DNA of 64,000 nt from contig NZ_JAEKIS010000018.1 in NCBI RefSeq assembly GCF_017311415.1, positions 1-64,000 on the forward strand, written 5' to 3'. Shown here piece by piece: positions 44,096 to 53,460 of the stretch. Every line of letters begins with the position of its first letter. Position 1 is the first letter of the stretch. The notes under the pieces were generated by a model. The model made no database searches, was not told the origin of the DNA, and saw nothing but the letters and a program-made list of their open reading frames with translations. Source of the DNA: Salipiger abyssi. Lineage in GTDB: Bacteria; Pseudomonadota; Alphaproteobacteria; Rhodobacterales; Rhodobacteraceae. Position numbers and translations under genes: made by a program.

Positions 44096-45076
44096 ATGCG
44101 CGGGGGCTGGCGCCGCGCGGCGCTCGCCATTTCGCTGCTCGCAGGTCTCGCGGCCTGCGAGTCCTCGACGCTTGCCCCCCGCAAGACCGAAGTGCCGCCG
44201 CATGCGCGGCCCTCTGAACTTCGCCCCGCCGGCCCGTCATCCGAGGTGCCGCGCGAACCGTCGCTGGCAAGCCACGATCTCGAAGTCTATTACGCCCGCG
44301 TGCAGGCCGATCTGCTGGCCCAAGGGCTGCTGCGCACCGATGGCGGCGGCCCGGACACCCCCTATACCGACACGATGCTGGCACGGAATTTCGAACGTAT
44401 CGCGCTGGCCGAGGAATACGAGCGCGGCGCCGGGCTGCGCCCCTCGCGCGGCGAGCTGGGACGGGTGAAGAAATGGACCAAGCCGGTGCGCGTCTCCGCC
44501 GAGTTTGGCGCACTGGTTCCCGAGGATCAGCGGGTGCAGGACCGCAACATGCTGATTCAATACGTGAACCGGCTGAACCGGACCACCGGGCATCCGATCT
44601 CGATGACCACGGGTGCGGCGAATTTCCATGTCCTCTTCATGTCAGAGGACGATAAGGCGCAGATCGCCCCGCGCATTCGACAGCTTGTGCCCGATGTGAA
44701 CCCGACGGCGCTGGAGGTTTTCGAGAACCTGCCGCGCTCGATTCACTGTCTGGTCATTGCATTTTCCGAGAACCCCGGCGGCTATGCCTATGGCCAGGCC
44801 ATCGCGGTGATCCGCTCGGAACATCCCGACCTGCTGCGCCGCTCCTGCATCCATGAAGAGGTGGCGCAGGGTCTGGGCCTCGGCAACGACTCGCCCGAGG
44901 CGCGGCCCTCGATCTTCAACGACGACGACGAGTTTGCCCTTCTCACCACCCATGACGAGATGCTGCTGAAAATCCTCTACGATCCCCAGCTGAAGCCGGG
45001 CATGGACGCCGACACCGCGCGCCCCATCGTCAAGGATCTGGCGGCACAGCTCGCGGGCGGCCTCGGGCCGAGCTGA
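44096..45076 (+). CDS. DUF2927 lipoprotein
   Basis: 326 residues. A lipoprotein signal with LAAC lipobox (Cys22) is followed by a proline-rich linker and the DUF2927 domain (about 130-310). The segment CIHEEVAQGLGLGNDS contains an HEExxQ motif reminiscent of zincin peptidases, but the downstream second histidine is missing. It starts 3 bp after the telA stop and its own stop overlaps the start of the DUF6338 gene, so the cluster is one operon. Probably periplasmic and envelope anchored. Confidence 0.8.
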   Translation: MRGGWRRAALAISLLAGLAACESSTLAPRKTEVPPHARPSELRPAGPSSEVPREPSLASHDLEVYYARVQADLLAQGLLRTDGGGPDTPYTDTMLARNFERIALAEEYERGAGLRPSRGELGRVKKWTKPVRVSAEFGALVPEDQRVQDRNMLIQYVNRLNRTTGHPISMTTGAANFHVLFMSEDDKAQIAPRIRQLVPDVNPTALEVFENLPRSIHCLVIAFSENPGGYAYGQAIAVIRSEHPDLLRRSCIHEEVAQGLGLGNDSPEARPSIFNDDDEFALLTTHDEMLLKILYDPQLKPGMDADTARPIVKDLAAQLAGGLGPS

Positions 45077-45753
45077 TGGTCCAGCTTCTATCGCCGGAAA
45101 CCTTCGAGTTCTTCGCGCGATATCTTCTTGCGGGCTATGTCGTCATATTCGTGCGCTCGGCTTTCGTTCTCGGCCTGCGACCGAAACCCGCCGAATTGCT
45201 GATCGAAGCCGTTATCCTGAGCCTTGTCGCGCAGTTTTTCGCGCTTGGCGTCGAAACACTGCACCAATCTTTCGTGAAATCCGCCTGGGCGCTGGCGAGC
45301 CTGCCCAACGCGCTGCTCGAACCGTCTGAAACGCTCAAGCTTGTTGTTCGCGTGCTGATCGTGCCCTCAGCTCTCGGCGTAATGTTGGGGCTGTTCTTGC
45401 AGTCCAACTGGCGTAACGGGGTATTGAAGCGGTTTTCGCTGCCGGTGGTACATCCTGTCAGGAAAGCGCATGACTACGCTTTTGGCCATGAGCGGCCTCC
45501 GGGACTGGTGGAAATCACCTTCGAGGACGGAACAAAGATCGGCGGATGGTTCGGAGAAAACTCTCTGGCGGCTACCGATGACACTCGAAGTGACCTATAT
45601 CTCGAAAGAGCATATGTTATTGATGACAATGGCGACTGGAAAGAACCCAACGAACCGCGTGCTATTCTGGTCAGTCTGAAAAACGTTCGGTCGATAGAGT
45701 TCCTGCTGGAAGAGGACAAAAGCGATGGTGACGAAGAGAACGATGCTGGTTGA
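45076..45753 (+). CDS. DUF6338-family membrane protein
   Basis: 225 residues. Three hydrophobic spans (about 12-32, 42-65 and 92-112) are followed by a soluble part with VEITFEDGTKIGGWFGENS, RSDLYLERAYVIDDNG and VRSIEFL, which fit the DUF6338 family. The gene has lower GC and rarer codons than those on both sides. Its ATG shares a base with the stop of the DUF2927 gene. DUF6338 is found in variable islands; here it seems inserted into the cluster. Function unknown. Confidence 0.72.
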   Translation: MVQLLSPETFEFFARYLLAGYVVIFVRSAFVLGLRPKPAELLIEAVILSLVAQFFALGVETLHQSFVKSAWALASLPNALLEPSETLKLVVRVLIVPSALGVMLGLFLQSNWRNGVLKRFSLPVVHPVRKAHDYAFGHERPPGLVEITFEDGTKIGGWFGENSLAATDDTRSDLYLERAYVIDDNGDWKEPNEPRAILVSLKNVRSIEFLLEEDKSDGDEENDAG

Positions 45754-45913
45754 TGGCTACAGTGCAAAACCAAGCGCGTCCCATGGCACTGCGTCGCGCG
45801 ACTCGGTAGAAAAGGGCCTTCAGGCACGAGGCTCGTCCACCTCCCCCCCTCCGACGGCGGCACAGCTTCCGAAGGGGTCTCAATCGACAGTCAAACCTCC
45901 CAAACGGGGCTAA
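45725..45913 (+). CDS. 62-residue hypothetical protein overlapping the DUF6338 gene
   Basis: The frame overlaps the end of the DUF6338 gene by 29 bp and encodes a polar, Ser/Pro/Lys-rich peptide with no membrane segment. GAAGAGGAC precedes ATG 45725. Its compositional style matches the DUF6338 gene, and such a small companion is plausible, but no family is recognised. It may be a non-conserved frame. Confidence 0.4.
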   Translation: MVTKRTMLVDGYSAKPSASHGTASRDSVEKGLQARGSSTSPPPTAAQLPKGSQSTVKPPKRG

Positions 45914-45919
45914 ATAAAT

Positions 45920-47053
45920 ATGGGCATTCTGGATTTCCTCTCGGGCCAGTTCATCGACGTGATCCACTGGGTGGACGACACCCGCGACACGATGGTCTGG
46001 CGCTTCGAGCGCGAGGGGCACGAGATCAAATACGGCGCCAAGCTGACCGTGCGCGAGGGGCAGTCGGCGGTGTTCGTGCATGAGGGGCAGCTGGCGGATG
46101 TGTTCACGCCCGGTCTCTACATGCTCGAGACCAACAACATGCCGATCATGACCTCGCTCCAGCACTGGGATCACGGCTTCCGTTCGCCCTTCAAGTCCGA
46201 GATCTATTTCGTCAACACGACGCGGTTCAACGGGCTGAAATGGGGCACCAAGAACCCGATCATCTGCCGCGACCCGGAATTCGGCCCGGTGCGGCTGCGC
46301 GCCTTCGGCACCTATTCGGTGCGCGTCGCCGACGCGGCGAAATTCCTCACCGAGATCGTCGGCACCGATGGCGAATTCACCTCGGACGAGATCAGCTTTC
46401 AGATCCGCAATATCATCGTGCAGGAATTCTCGCGGCTGATCGCGGGCTCGGGCATTCCCGTGCTCGACATGGCGGCCAACACCGCCGATCTGGGCAAGAT
46501 GCTGGCCGAAGGGATCTCCGCCACCATCGCCGAATACGGGCTGACCCTGCCCGAGCTCTATATCGAGAACATCACGCTCCCCGACGCAGTGGAAAAGGCG
46601 ATGGACAAGCGCACCTCGATGGGGGTGATCGGCAATCTCGACGCCTATACCAAGTTCCAGGCCGCCGAGGCGCTGGGGGCCGAGGGCTCCGCCGCCGGTC
46701 AGGCAATGGGCACCGGGTTCGGCGCCGGGCTCGGCATGTCGATGGGCGCGCAGATGAGCGGCGCGCAGGCCGGCCCCTGGGGCGCCCGCCCGGCGGCGGC
46801 GTCACAACCCGCCGCATCGGCCCCGCCGCCGCCTCCCCCGCCGCCGGTGGAGCATGTCTGGCACATCGCCGAGAACGGCCAGACCAGCGGCCCGTTCTCC
46901 AAGGCGCGGCTGGGCCGCATGGTGACCGAGGGCGGGCTGACCCGCGAAACCTATGTCTGGACCCAGGGCCAGGACGGCTGGCAAAGGGCCGAAGACGTGA
47001 CCGAGCTGGCGCAGCTCTTCACCGTCATGCCGCCGCCGCCCCCGGGCGCGTGA
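45920..47053 (+). CDS. SPFH-domain protein with C-terminal GYF_2 domain
   Basis: 377 residues. The N-terminal SPFH/virion-core-type region (about 15-240) includes the block VREGQSAVFVHEGQLADVFTPG (about 44-65), read in two parts, and TYSVRVADAAKFL. A flexible Gly/Ala/Pro linker with a run of eight prolines is followed by GYF_2 (about 315-372: HIAENGQTSGPFSKARLGRM, YVWTQGQDGWQRAEDV). Bacillus YdjI-type SPFH proteins are similar; GYF domains bind proline-rich partners. It would assemble at the membrane. Confidence 0.85.
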   Translation: MGILDFLSGQFIDVIHWVDDTRDTMVWRFEREGHEIKYGAKLTVREGQSAVFVHEGQLADVFTPGLYMLETNNMPIMTSLQHWDHGFRSPFKSEIYFVNTTRFNGLKWGTKNPIICRDPEFGPVRLRAFGTYSVRVADAAKFLTEIVGTDGEFTSDEISFQIRNIIVQEFSRLIAGSGIPVLDMAANTADLGKMLAEGISATIAEYGLTLPELYIENITLPDAVEKAMDKRTSMGVIGNLDAYTKFQAAEALGAEGSAAGQAMGTGFGAGLGMSMGAQMSGAQAGPWGARPAAASQPAASAPPPPPPPPVEHVWHIAENGQTSGPFSKARLGRMVTEGGLTRETYVWTQGQDGWQRAEDVTELAQLFTVMPPPPPGA

Positions 47054-47086
47054 CGGGCGTGGGCGGCCTGCCCGCCCTCCGCCTGC

Positions 47087-47374
47087 TCAAAGGATTTCCA
47101 CCTCGACAAAGCTCATCGGCGCGTCGCCCGCGTTGATGACATTGTGCTCGGTGCCCTTGTTGCGGCGATAGGCCTGCCCCGCCGGGGTGAACACATCGCG
47201 GGTCTCACCGCCCGGCAGCTCCAGCCGCATGGTCAGATCGGTCACCGCGACGATCACGTAATCATGCGCGTGCACATGCCAGCCGGTTTCCGCGCCGGGG
47301 GCGAAATCGAAGCGCGTGGTGCGGGTCTTGTCATCCGACAGCAGCGCGGTGGCGACGGCTTCAGTTCTGGCCAT
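47087..47374 (-). CDS. Single-domain cupin protein
   Basis: 95 residues. The conserved cupin core GAETGWHVHAHDYVIVAV contains HxH metal ligands, and GTEHNVINAG supplies the later histidine. Function is unclear; metal-dependent isomerase or sensor types are possible. It is transcribed against the SPFH gene and its start overlaps the stop of the adjacent secreted-protein gene by 14 bp. Start ATG 47374 is chosen as the first Met of the fold. Confidence 0.75.
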   Translation of the reverse strand: MARTEAVATALLSDDKTRTTRFDFAPGAETGWHVHAHDYVIVAVTDLTMRLELPGGETRDVFTPAGQAYRRNKGTEHNVINAGDAPMSFVEVEIL

Positions 47375-47963
47375 GGTCAGAGTCCTTTTCGATTTCGAAA
47401 GACGCGGGAACCACACGTTCCGGCAGCTTGCTCATCAGCATCGGCCCCATGCAACCGTCGCTTGGAAACGGCACATCGTCGTCGCGCACCGCCGGGAAGG
47501 GCCGCGACGGCTCGACCTGAGAGCTGACAACCAGCCGCCCGTCGAGGCAGAGATCCTGCGCCGCATTGCCGATATTGAAGCCAAAGCCCCCCGGCCCGCA
47601 ATCGGTGCCGGCGCCATCCATGTTCCAGGCCTGCGGCATCGGGTTGCCCGGGCCGAACACGGTGAATTCCGACCCCGAGGGGCGGAAGCTCAGCGACCAG
47701 GTGGTCTCTTCGTTCAGCATGCCAAGCGCCCAGCGGCCGATGGGCTCGTTATCGCGATAGCCCTCGATCACGAAACAGGTCAGGTCGCTCGCCCGCACCT
47801 CCTCGCGCCCCAGCAGCGCCGCATCGAAGGACAGCGCACCGCGCATGGCATAGCCGCCGGACCCCTGCCACTCGAACCGGTAGCTGGCGTTCTCCGCCCA
47901 CGCCGGCGCCGCGCCAAGGCCCAGACCAGCCACCAGGAAAACCGTCCAAATCCGCTGTCTCAC
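47361..47963 (-). CDS. Secreted protein of unknown function
   Basis: 200 residues starting with GTG 47963. A signal peptide (WTVFLVAGLGLGAAPAWA) is clear. The mature part carries four cysteines, which could form disulfides (TCFVIEGYR, TDCGPGG, DLCLDGR and DGCMGP). No family recognised. It overlaps the cupin gene and both interrupt the TelA/SPFH/zinc-ribbon cluster on the opposite strand. Confidence 0.65.
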   Translation of the reverse strand: MRQRIWTVFLVAGLGLGAAPAWAENASYRFEWQGSGGYAMRGALSFDAALLGREEVRASDLTCFVIEGYRDNEPIGRWALGMLNEETTWSLSFRPSGSEFTVFGPGNPMPQAWNMDGAGTDCGPGGFGFNIGNAAQDLCLDGRLVVSSQVEPSRPFPAVRDDDVPFPSDGCMGPMLMSKLPERVVPASFEIEKDSDHGQN

Positions 47964-48092
47964 ACGCCCCTCATTCGCCGTGTCGCCGTCTGTGTCGGCG
48001 CCACCCTACTCAGCGCCGCGGCAAAGGAAAACCGGGTTCCATCCCCCCGGCATCCGCCCTAGGGTCGCGCTGCCGAACCACCGGGGGCGAGG

Positions 48093-49178
48093 ATGACCGA
48101 AGAACACCGTTTTCCCTGCGAACAATGCGGCGCCGATTACCGCTACGATCCCGCCAAGGGCCAGCTTGTCTGCGACCATTGCGGCGACGTGAAGGAGATC
48201 GGCGAGACCGGCCCCTGGAAGAAGGGCATCCGCGAGCTTGATTTCCGCGCCGCGCTCGACAATCTCCTGCCCTTGCAGGAGATGGAGGATCTGCGCGTCA
48301 CTCAATGCCCCAATTGCGGGGCGGAGGTGGAGTTCGATCCCGACAGTCACGCCACCGAATGCCCGTTCTGCGCGACACCCGTGGTCACCGACACCGGCAC
48401 GCACCGGCAGATCAAGCCGCGCGGGCTGCTGCCCTTCGCGCTCGACGAGGCGGCGGCGCGCGAGGCGATGACGCAATGGCTGGGGCGGCTCTGGTTCGCG
48501 CCGAACGGGCTTCAGGACTATGCCCGCAAGGGCCGCAAGATGCAGGGCATCTATGTGCCCTACTGGACCTTCGACGCGCAGACCGCTTCGGATTACCGGG
48601 GCGAGCGCGGCACGGTCTATTACGAAACCCGGCAGGTGGTGCGCGACGGCAAGACCCAGACCGTGCGGGTGGCCAAGGTGCGCTGGCGCGCCGCCTCCGG
48701 CCGGGTGGCGCGGTTCTTCGACGATGTGCTGGTGCTGGCCTCGCGCTCGCTGCCCAAGCGCTTCACCGACGCGCTGGAGCCCTGGGATCTGAGCCGGATG
48801 GAGCCCTATCAGCCGGAATTCCTCGCCGGATTCCGCGCCGAGGGCTATCAGGTCGATCTCGACGAGGGCTATCAGGAGGCCCGCGCCCTGATGGACCGGC
48901 AGATCGAGCGCGACGTGAAATTCGACATCGGCGGCGACCGCCAGCGCATCCACCGCATCGACACCGCCGTGTCGGACGTAACCTTCAAGCATATCCTGCT
49001 GCCGGTCTGGATGGCGGCCTATAAATATCGCGGCGAGACCTACCGCTTTGTGGTGAACGGCACCACCGGGCGGGTGCAGGGCGAACGGCCCTGGTCGGCC
49101 TGGAAGATCGCCTTTGCGGTGCTGCTCGGACTCATCGTGGCGGGGGTCGTGGGCTATGTCGCGGCACAGAGCCAGTAG
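48093..49178 (+). CDS. Double zinc-ribbon membrane protein (YdjG/TFIIB-zinc-finger type)
   Basis: 361 residues. Two CxxC...CxxC zinc ribbons are at the N-terminus (CEQCG...CDHCGD and CPNCG...CPFCA). The middle (about 100-330) has YVPYWTFDAQTASDY and ILLPVWMAAYKYRG, the conserved blocks of this family. One C-terminal span (KIAFAVLLGLIVAGVVGYVAA) anchors it. In Bacillus the relative YdjG partners with the SPFH protein YdjI, as here with the upstream SPFH gene. GGGGGCGAGG precedes ATG 48093. Confidence 0.82.
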   Translation: MTEEHRFPCEQCGADYRYDPAKGQLVCDHCGDVKEIGETGPWKKGIRELDFRAALDNLLPLQEMEDLRVTQCPNCGAEVEFDPDSHATECPFCATPVVTDTGTHRQIKPRGLLPFALDEAAAREAMTQWLGRLWFAPNGLQDYARKGRKMQGIYVPYWTFDAQTASDYRGERGTVYYETRQVVRDGKTQTVRVAKVRWRAASGRVARFFDDVLVLASRSLPKRFTDALEPWDLSRMEPYQPEFLAGFRAEGYQVDLDEGYQEARALMDRQIERDVKFDIGGDRQRIHRIDTAVSDVTFKHILLPVWMAAYKYRGETYRFVVNGTTGRVQGERPWSAWKIAFAVLLGLIVAGVVGYVAAQSQ

Positions 49179-49188
49179 ATACGAATGA

Positions 49189-49214
49189 AGGGCGGGCATC
49201 GCTGCCCACCCTTC
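49189..49214. repeat. Diverged GGTGGGCAA-type palindrome, copy 7
   Basis: AGGGCGGGCATCGCTGCCC plus ACCCTT is an imperfect palindrome similar to the other copies but with a different centre. It fills the gap between the zinc-ribbon gene and the hsp20 gene, both ending here. Confidence 0.55.
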
Positions 49215-49270
49215 CACGGCAACCCGAGAACAAGCCTCGGGGAAGGCGGGACGGGGATCACCGCCTCAGC

Positions 49271-49684
49271 CTATCCTCTGGTCACCGCGATCCTTTTGGC
49301 CTTGCCGGTCTCCGGCGCCTTGCGCGGCACCGTGACCTGAAGCACGCCGTCCTTCATCTGCGCCTCGGCGCGACCGGCATCGGCATCGCCCGGCAGGCGG
49401 AACGAGCGGCGGAACGCGCCGTATTCCCGTTCCGAGAAATACCAGGTGTCACCCTTGTCCTCGCGGGTCTCGGATTTCTCGCCGATCACCGTCAGAACGC
49501 CGTCATCCACCGTCAACTCGACCGCGTCCTCGGGCACGCCGGGCAGCTCCACCGAGATCCGGTAAGCGTTGTCGTTCGACGAGGCATCGGAAGCTGGCGA
49601 GAGCCATTCCGAGAGCTTTGTGCTCAGACCCTTCAGCGGTGCGTAGAGATGCGGCCAGAGGCCTGTTTGTGTGGTTTCAACCAT
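49271..49684 (-). CDS. Hsp20/alpha-crystallin small heat-shock protein
   Basis: 137 residues. The alpha-crystallin domain (about 40-130) has RISVELPGVPEDAVEL and GVLTVIGEK, closing with DGVLQVTVPRKAPE. The usual C-terminal IxI/V motif is KRIAV here. It holds unfolded proteins. A strong AGGAGG lies 8 nt before ATG 49684, so a GTG three codons upstream is less likely. Confidence 0.9.
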   Translation of the reverse strand: MVETTQTGLWPHLYAPLKGLSTKLSEWLSPASDASSNDNAYRISVELPGVPEDAVELTVDDGVLTVIGEKSETREDKGDTWYFSEREYGAFRRSFRLPGDADAGRAEAQMKDGVLQVTVPRKAPETGKAKRIAVTRG

Positions 49685-49817
49685 GACAGACACCTCCTTT
49701 CCTTACGCTTGGGATTATCCCGCAACCTGCCGCACGGCGCCATGATCCTGCGCAAATCGCGGCCTTGTGCCGGCGGAATTCCCGGGGCAGTTTGCGGTAA
49801 CAAAACGGGGAAACACC

Positions 49818-50717
49818 ATGATCCTATGCTGCGGAGAATCGCTGATCGACATGCTGCCGCGCACCGCCACCACCGGCGAGGCGGCCTTTGCGCCGGTGCC
49901 GGGCGGCGCGGTGTTCAACACCGCCATCGCGCTGGGGCGGCTGGGCGCGCCGGCGGGCTATTTCGGCGGGCTCTCCACCGATCTCTTCGGCGATGCGCTG
50001 GCCGGGGCGCTCACCGCCTCGCGGGTCGATTTCACGCTTTGTCCGCGATCGGCGCGGCCCACAACGCTGGCCTTCGTCACGCTCACCGACGGTCACGCGC
50101 AATACGCCTTCTATGACGAGGCCACAGCCGGGCGGATGCTGGGCGAGGCCGATCTGCCGGAACTGGGCGACAACGTCGATGCGCTGTTTTTCGGCGGTAT
50201 CAGCCTCGTCGCCGAGCCCGCCGCCGAGGCCTATGCGGCGCTCTGCGCGCGGGCGGGCGACAGGCTGGTGATGATCGACCCGAATATCCGCCCGGGCTTC
50301 ATCAGTGACGAGGCACGCTACCGGGCACGGCTGTCACACATGCTGGCGCGGGCGGATGTGGTAAAGATCTCCGACGAAGATATGGCGTGGCTCGGCACCA
50401 CGCCCGCCGAGCTGATCGCCGGCGGCGCGGCGCTGGTGCTGGAGACGCGCGGCGCCGAGGGTGTGCTGGCGCTGACCGCCGCGGGCTCGATGGAGGTGCC
50501 GGCGGAGAAGGCCGAGGTGGTCGATACGGTCGGCGCGGGCGACACGTTCAACGCGGGGCTGCTGGCCGGGCTGGCGCGCGAGGGGCTGCTGAGCCGCGCC
50601 GCGCTGCGCGATGCATCGCTTGATGCGCTGCGCCCCTGCGTGACGCTGGGCGCGCGGGCGGCGGCGGTGACCGTCAGCCGCGCCGGCGCCAACCCGCCCT
50701 GGGTGTCCGAGCTGTGA
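49818..50717 (+). CDS. PfkB-family sugar kinase (fructokinase-like)
   Basis: 299 residues. [16 protein letters not shown] is the first and [17 protein letters not shown] the second PfkB signature with the catalytic Asp. Small lid segment around residues 75-95. Substrate most likely fructose or a related ketose. GGGGAAA precedes ATG 49818; the stop overlaps the dtd GTG start. Confidence 0.87.
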   Translation: MILCCGESLIDMLPRTATTGEAAFAPVPGGAVFNTAIALGRLGAPAGYFGGLSTDLFGDALAGALTASRVDFTLCPRSARPTTLAFVTLTDGHAQYAFYDEATAGRMLGEADLPELGDNVDALFFGGISLVAEPAAEAYAALCARAGDRLVMIDPNIRPGFISDEARYRARLSHMLARADVVKISDEDMAWLGTTPAELIAGGAALVLETRGAEGVLALTAAGSMEVPAEKAEVVDTVGAGDTFNAGLLAGLAREGLLSRAALRDASLDALRPCVTLGARAAAVTVSRAGANPPWVSEL

Positions 50718-51157
50718 GGGTTCTGATCCAGCGCGTCTCGGAAGCGCGGGTGAGTGTGGGCGGCGCCGTGCTGGGCGAGGTCGGGCCCGGGCTGCTGGTG
50801 CTGGTTTGCGCCATGCAGGGCGATGGCGAGGCGCAGGCGGAGAAGCTGGCGGCGAAAGTCGCCAAGCTGCGCATCTTCAAGGACGATGAGGGGCGGATGA
50901 ACCGCTCAGTCCGCGATATCGGCGGCGCCGCGCTGGTGGTGAGCCAGTTCACCCTGTCCGCCGACACACGCAGCGGCAACCGCCCCGGATTTTCGGCCGC
51001 CGCCGCACCCGAGATCGGGGAGCGGCTCTACGAGCATTTCGCCGCGCGGCTTCAGGCCGAGGGCGTGCCGGTCGCCACCGGCCGCTTCGGCGCCGACATG
51101 CAGGTGGCACTGGTCAATGACGGGCCGGTGACGATCTGGATGGACAGCGATGGGTGA
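50714..51157 (+). CDS. dtd: D-aminoacyl-tRNA deacylase
   Basis: 147 residues, family length. The active-site blocks [18 protein letters not shown] and [11 protein letters not shown] are intact. It frees tRNA charged with D-amino acids or glycine. The start is GTG 50714, overlapping the kinase stop (GTGA). Confidence 0.93.
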   Translation: MRVLIQRVSEARVSVGGAVLGEVGPGLLVLVCAMQGDGEAQAEKLAAKVAKLRIFKDDEGRMNRSVRDIGGAALVVSQFTLSADTRSGNRPGFSAAAAPEIGERLYEHFAARLQAEGVPVATGRFGADMQVALVNDGPVTIWMDSDG

Positions 51158-51163
51158 CGGTGT

Positions 51164-51240
51164 GGTGGGCAAATTGCCCACCCTATGAGTGAGCCGCACC
51201 ACGGCAATGCTCCCCCGTAGGGCGGGTTTCCAACCCACCA
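51164..51240. repeat. Inverted palindrome pair, copies 8 and 9
   Basis: Copy 8 (51164-51185, GGTGGGCAAATTGCCCACC plus CTA) is the common form. Copy 9 (51218-51239) is a variant with GGGCGGGTTTCCAACCCACC. They face each other between the convergent dtd and dehydrogenase genes, the same inverted-pair placement as at 20786-20852 and 29796-29885. Confidence 0.7.
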
Positions 51241-51244
51241 CACC

Positions 51245-52198
51245 TCACACCGGGTTCGGCACCGGCTCTCCGGCGAAGAACGCCCGCAGGTTCGCCACCG
51301 CCATCCGGCCCATATCCTCGCGCACCTCCAGCGCCGCCGTGCCGAGATGCGGCAGCAGTACGGCATTTTCCAGCGCCAGCAGCGCTTCGGGCACACGCGG
51401 CTCGTGCTCGTAGACATCCAGCCCCGCACCGGCGATGGCGCCCGCCTCCAGCGCCGCAATCAGTGCCGCCTCGTCGACGATATCGCCCCGCGCGATATTG
51501 ATCAGATGCGCCGAGGGCTTCATCGCCGCCAGCACGCCCGCGCTCACCAGGTGATGGGTCTCGGGGCTGGCGGGCACCGAGACCACGAGCACATCCACCG
51601 CCGCCGCCAGCTCTTCCGGCGAGGCGCAACGGGTGGCGGGGAAGTCGAGCGTCTTTTCCGAGCGGCTGGCATAGGCGACCTCCATGCCAAAGCCGAAATG
51701 GCAGCGCCGGGCGATGGCCTGGCCGATCCGGCCCATCCCGAGAATGCCGACACGCTTGCCGGTCATATGCAGCCCAAGCATCTGCACCGGGTGCCAGCCC
51801 TGCCAGCCGCCCGAGCGGACCAACCGCTCGCCCTCGCCTGCGCGGCGGCAGCTCATCAGCATCAGCGTCATGGCGATATCGGCGGTGGCATCGGTCACCG
51901 CGCCGGGGGTGTTGGTCACCACCAGCCCCGCCGCCTTTGCCGCGGCCACGTCGATGTGATTGTAGCCGACCCCGAAATTGGCGAGGATTCCGGCGCGCGG
52001 CGTGCCCGCCTCGGCAAAGACATCGGCGGCGAAGACATCGCCCAGCGTCACCAGCGCCCCGTCATACTCGGCGAGCGCCTCCAGCATCTCGTCGCGGCTG
52101 AGCGGATCGGGCCGGTCGCGATAGGTCACATCGAAGAGGCCGCGCGCCTCGGCGACCACGCTTTCGGGCAGGTTGCGGGCGATAAGGATGCGGGTCAA
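51245..52198 (-). CDS. D-2-hydroxyacid dehydrogenase (glyoxylate/hydroxypyruvate reductase type)
   Basis: 317 residues. The Rossmann block [18 protein letters not shown] (about 145-165), the Arg of [13 protein letters not shown], and the Glu/His of the LPHLGTAA end are present. It reduces glyoxylate, hydroxypyruvate or similar acids with NAD(P)H. Its start overlaps the CsaA-like stop by 4 bp. Confidence 0.87.
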   Translation of the reverse strand: MTRILIARNLPESVVAEARGLFDVTYRDRPDPLSRDEMLEALAEYDGALVTLGDVFAADVFAEAGTPRAGILANFGVGYNHIDVAAAKAAGLVVTNTPGAVTDATADIAMTLMLMSCRRAGEGERLVRSGGWQGWHPVQMLGLHMTGKRVGILGMGRIGQAIARRCHFGFGMEVAYASRSEKTLDFPATRCASPEELAAAVDVLVVSVPASPETHHLVSAGVLAAMKPSAHLINIARGDIVDEAALIAALEAGAIAGAGLDVYEHEPRVPEALLALENAVLLPHLGTAALEVREDMGRMAVANLRAFFAGEPVPNPV

Positions 52199-52533
52199 TG
52201 CAGCCGCGCCCCGAGGGGCACCTCCTGATCGGGGCCGGCCAGCACCACCGCGCCGGCCTCATCCATGAAACCCAGCGTCAGGCATTCCGACATGAACGGC
52301 CCGATCTGGCGCGGCGGGAAGTTCACCACCGCCATGACCTGCCGCCCGACCAGCGTTTCCGGATCGTAATGCACGGTGATCTGCGCCGAGCATTTCTTTT
52401 CCCCGATCTCGGGGCCGAAATCGATCCAGAGCTTGATCGCGGGCTTGCGCGCCTCCGGGAAGGGCTCGGCCCGGATCACCCGGCCCACGCGGATATCGAC
52501 TTTCAGGAAGTCATCGAAACTTGCTTCAGCCAT
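52195..52533 (-). CDS. csaA: CsaA-like tRNA-binding protein
   Basis: 112 residues of the EMAP/Trbp111 fold. [20 protein letters not shown] and [15 protein letters not shown] are the conserved blocks. Dimeric proteins of this type bind tRNA or act as export chaperones. It lies between proC (8-bp overlap) and the dehydrogenase (4-bp overlap), so the three genes form one unit. Confidence 0.87.
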   Translation of the reverse strand: MAEASFDDFLKVDIRVGRVIRAEPFPEARKPAIKLWIDFGPEIGEKKCSAQITVHYDPETLVGRQVMAVVNFPPRQIGPFMSECLTLGFMDEAGAVVLAGPDQEVPLGARLH

Positions 52534-53341
52534 TTGCCAGCTCCCGCGAGCGGTCCGCGGCGGCGGCCACCGTCGCCTTGATCAGCGGCGGCAGGCCGGT
52601 CTCGGCGTCCATCAGCACCTCCAGCCCGGCCTGCGTCGTGCCATTGGGCGAGGTCACGTTGCGGCGCAACTGGGCGGGGTCTTCATCGGCCTGCATGGCC
52701 AGCGCCCCTGCCCCCGCGACCGTCGCCCTGGCCAGCGTCATCGCCAGCTCCGGCGCCAGCCCCTGCGCCTCGCCCGCCGCGGCGAGGCATTCGATCATGT
52801 GGAACACATAGGCCGGCCCCGAGCCGCTGACGCCGGTCACCGCATCCATCTGCGCCTCGGTCTCGAGCCGCACGACCCCGCCCACGGCGGAGAGCAGCTC
52901 TTCGGCCTGCGCCATCTGCGCGGCGGAGGCGTGGGCGTTGCCGACAATCGCGGTGATCCCCTGCCCCACGGCGGCGGGGGTGTTGGGCATGGCGCGGATG
53001 ACCGGGGTCTCGGCGCCCAGCATGCGCTCATAGCTGCCGATGAGAATGCCCGCCGCCACCGACAGGAACAGTGTGCCGCCATTGCCGAGCGGCACCAGCG
53101 AGGGCAGTGCTTCGGTCATCATCTGCGGCTTGACCGCCACCAGCACGATGGCCGGATCGGCGGGCAACTCTTCGTTCAGCCGCACGCCCTGCGCCTTGAG
53201 CCAGTCGGACGGGTGCGGATCCGAGACCCAGACCGATGTTGCGGGCAACCCGCGTTTCAGCCAGCCTTCGAGCATGGCCGAGCCCATCTTGCCACAGCCC
53301 AGAAGCACGAGCCCCCGGCGCGCGATATCCCCATTCTGCAT
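52526..53341 (-). CDS. proC: Pyrroline-5-carboxylate reductase
   Basis: 271 residues. The NAD(P) block [28 protein letters not shown], and the signature [13 protein letters not shown] with the following [14 protein letters not shown] block are intact. It performs the last step of proline synthesis. The start is ATG 53341. It heads the csaA/dehydrogenase unit. Confidence 0.92.
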   Translation of the reverse strand: MQNGDIARRGLVLLGCGKMGSAMLEGWLKRGLPATSVWVSDPHPSDWLKAQGVRLNEELPADPAIVLVAVKPQMMTEALPSLVPLGNGGTLFLSVAAGILIGSYERMLGAETPVIRAMPNTPAAVGQGITAIVGNAHASAAQMAQAEELLSAVGGVVRLETEAQMDAVTGVSGSGPAYVFHMIECLAAAGEAQGLAPELAMTLARATVAGAGALAMQADEDPAQLRRNVTSPNGTTQAGLEVLMDAETGLPPLIKATVAAAADRSRELANG

Positions 53342-53460
53342 GATGTCTGTCTCCTAACGTCGGCGCCAATCTGTCGCGCCGCGCGTCGGGATTCAAGCAT
53401 GGAGGCGTTGCAGGACGCGGCAAAGGTCGCAGCCAGAGCGATTGGCATGCCGCCGCGACC

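Noticed and set aside
47049-47085. GC-rich interrupted repeat after the SPFH gene resembling the GGTGGGCAA family
   Set aside because: Too diverged (GTGGGCGGCCTGCCCGCCC) to be sure it belongs to the family.
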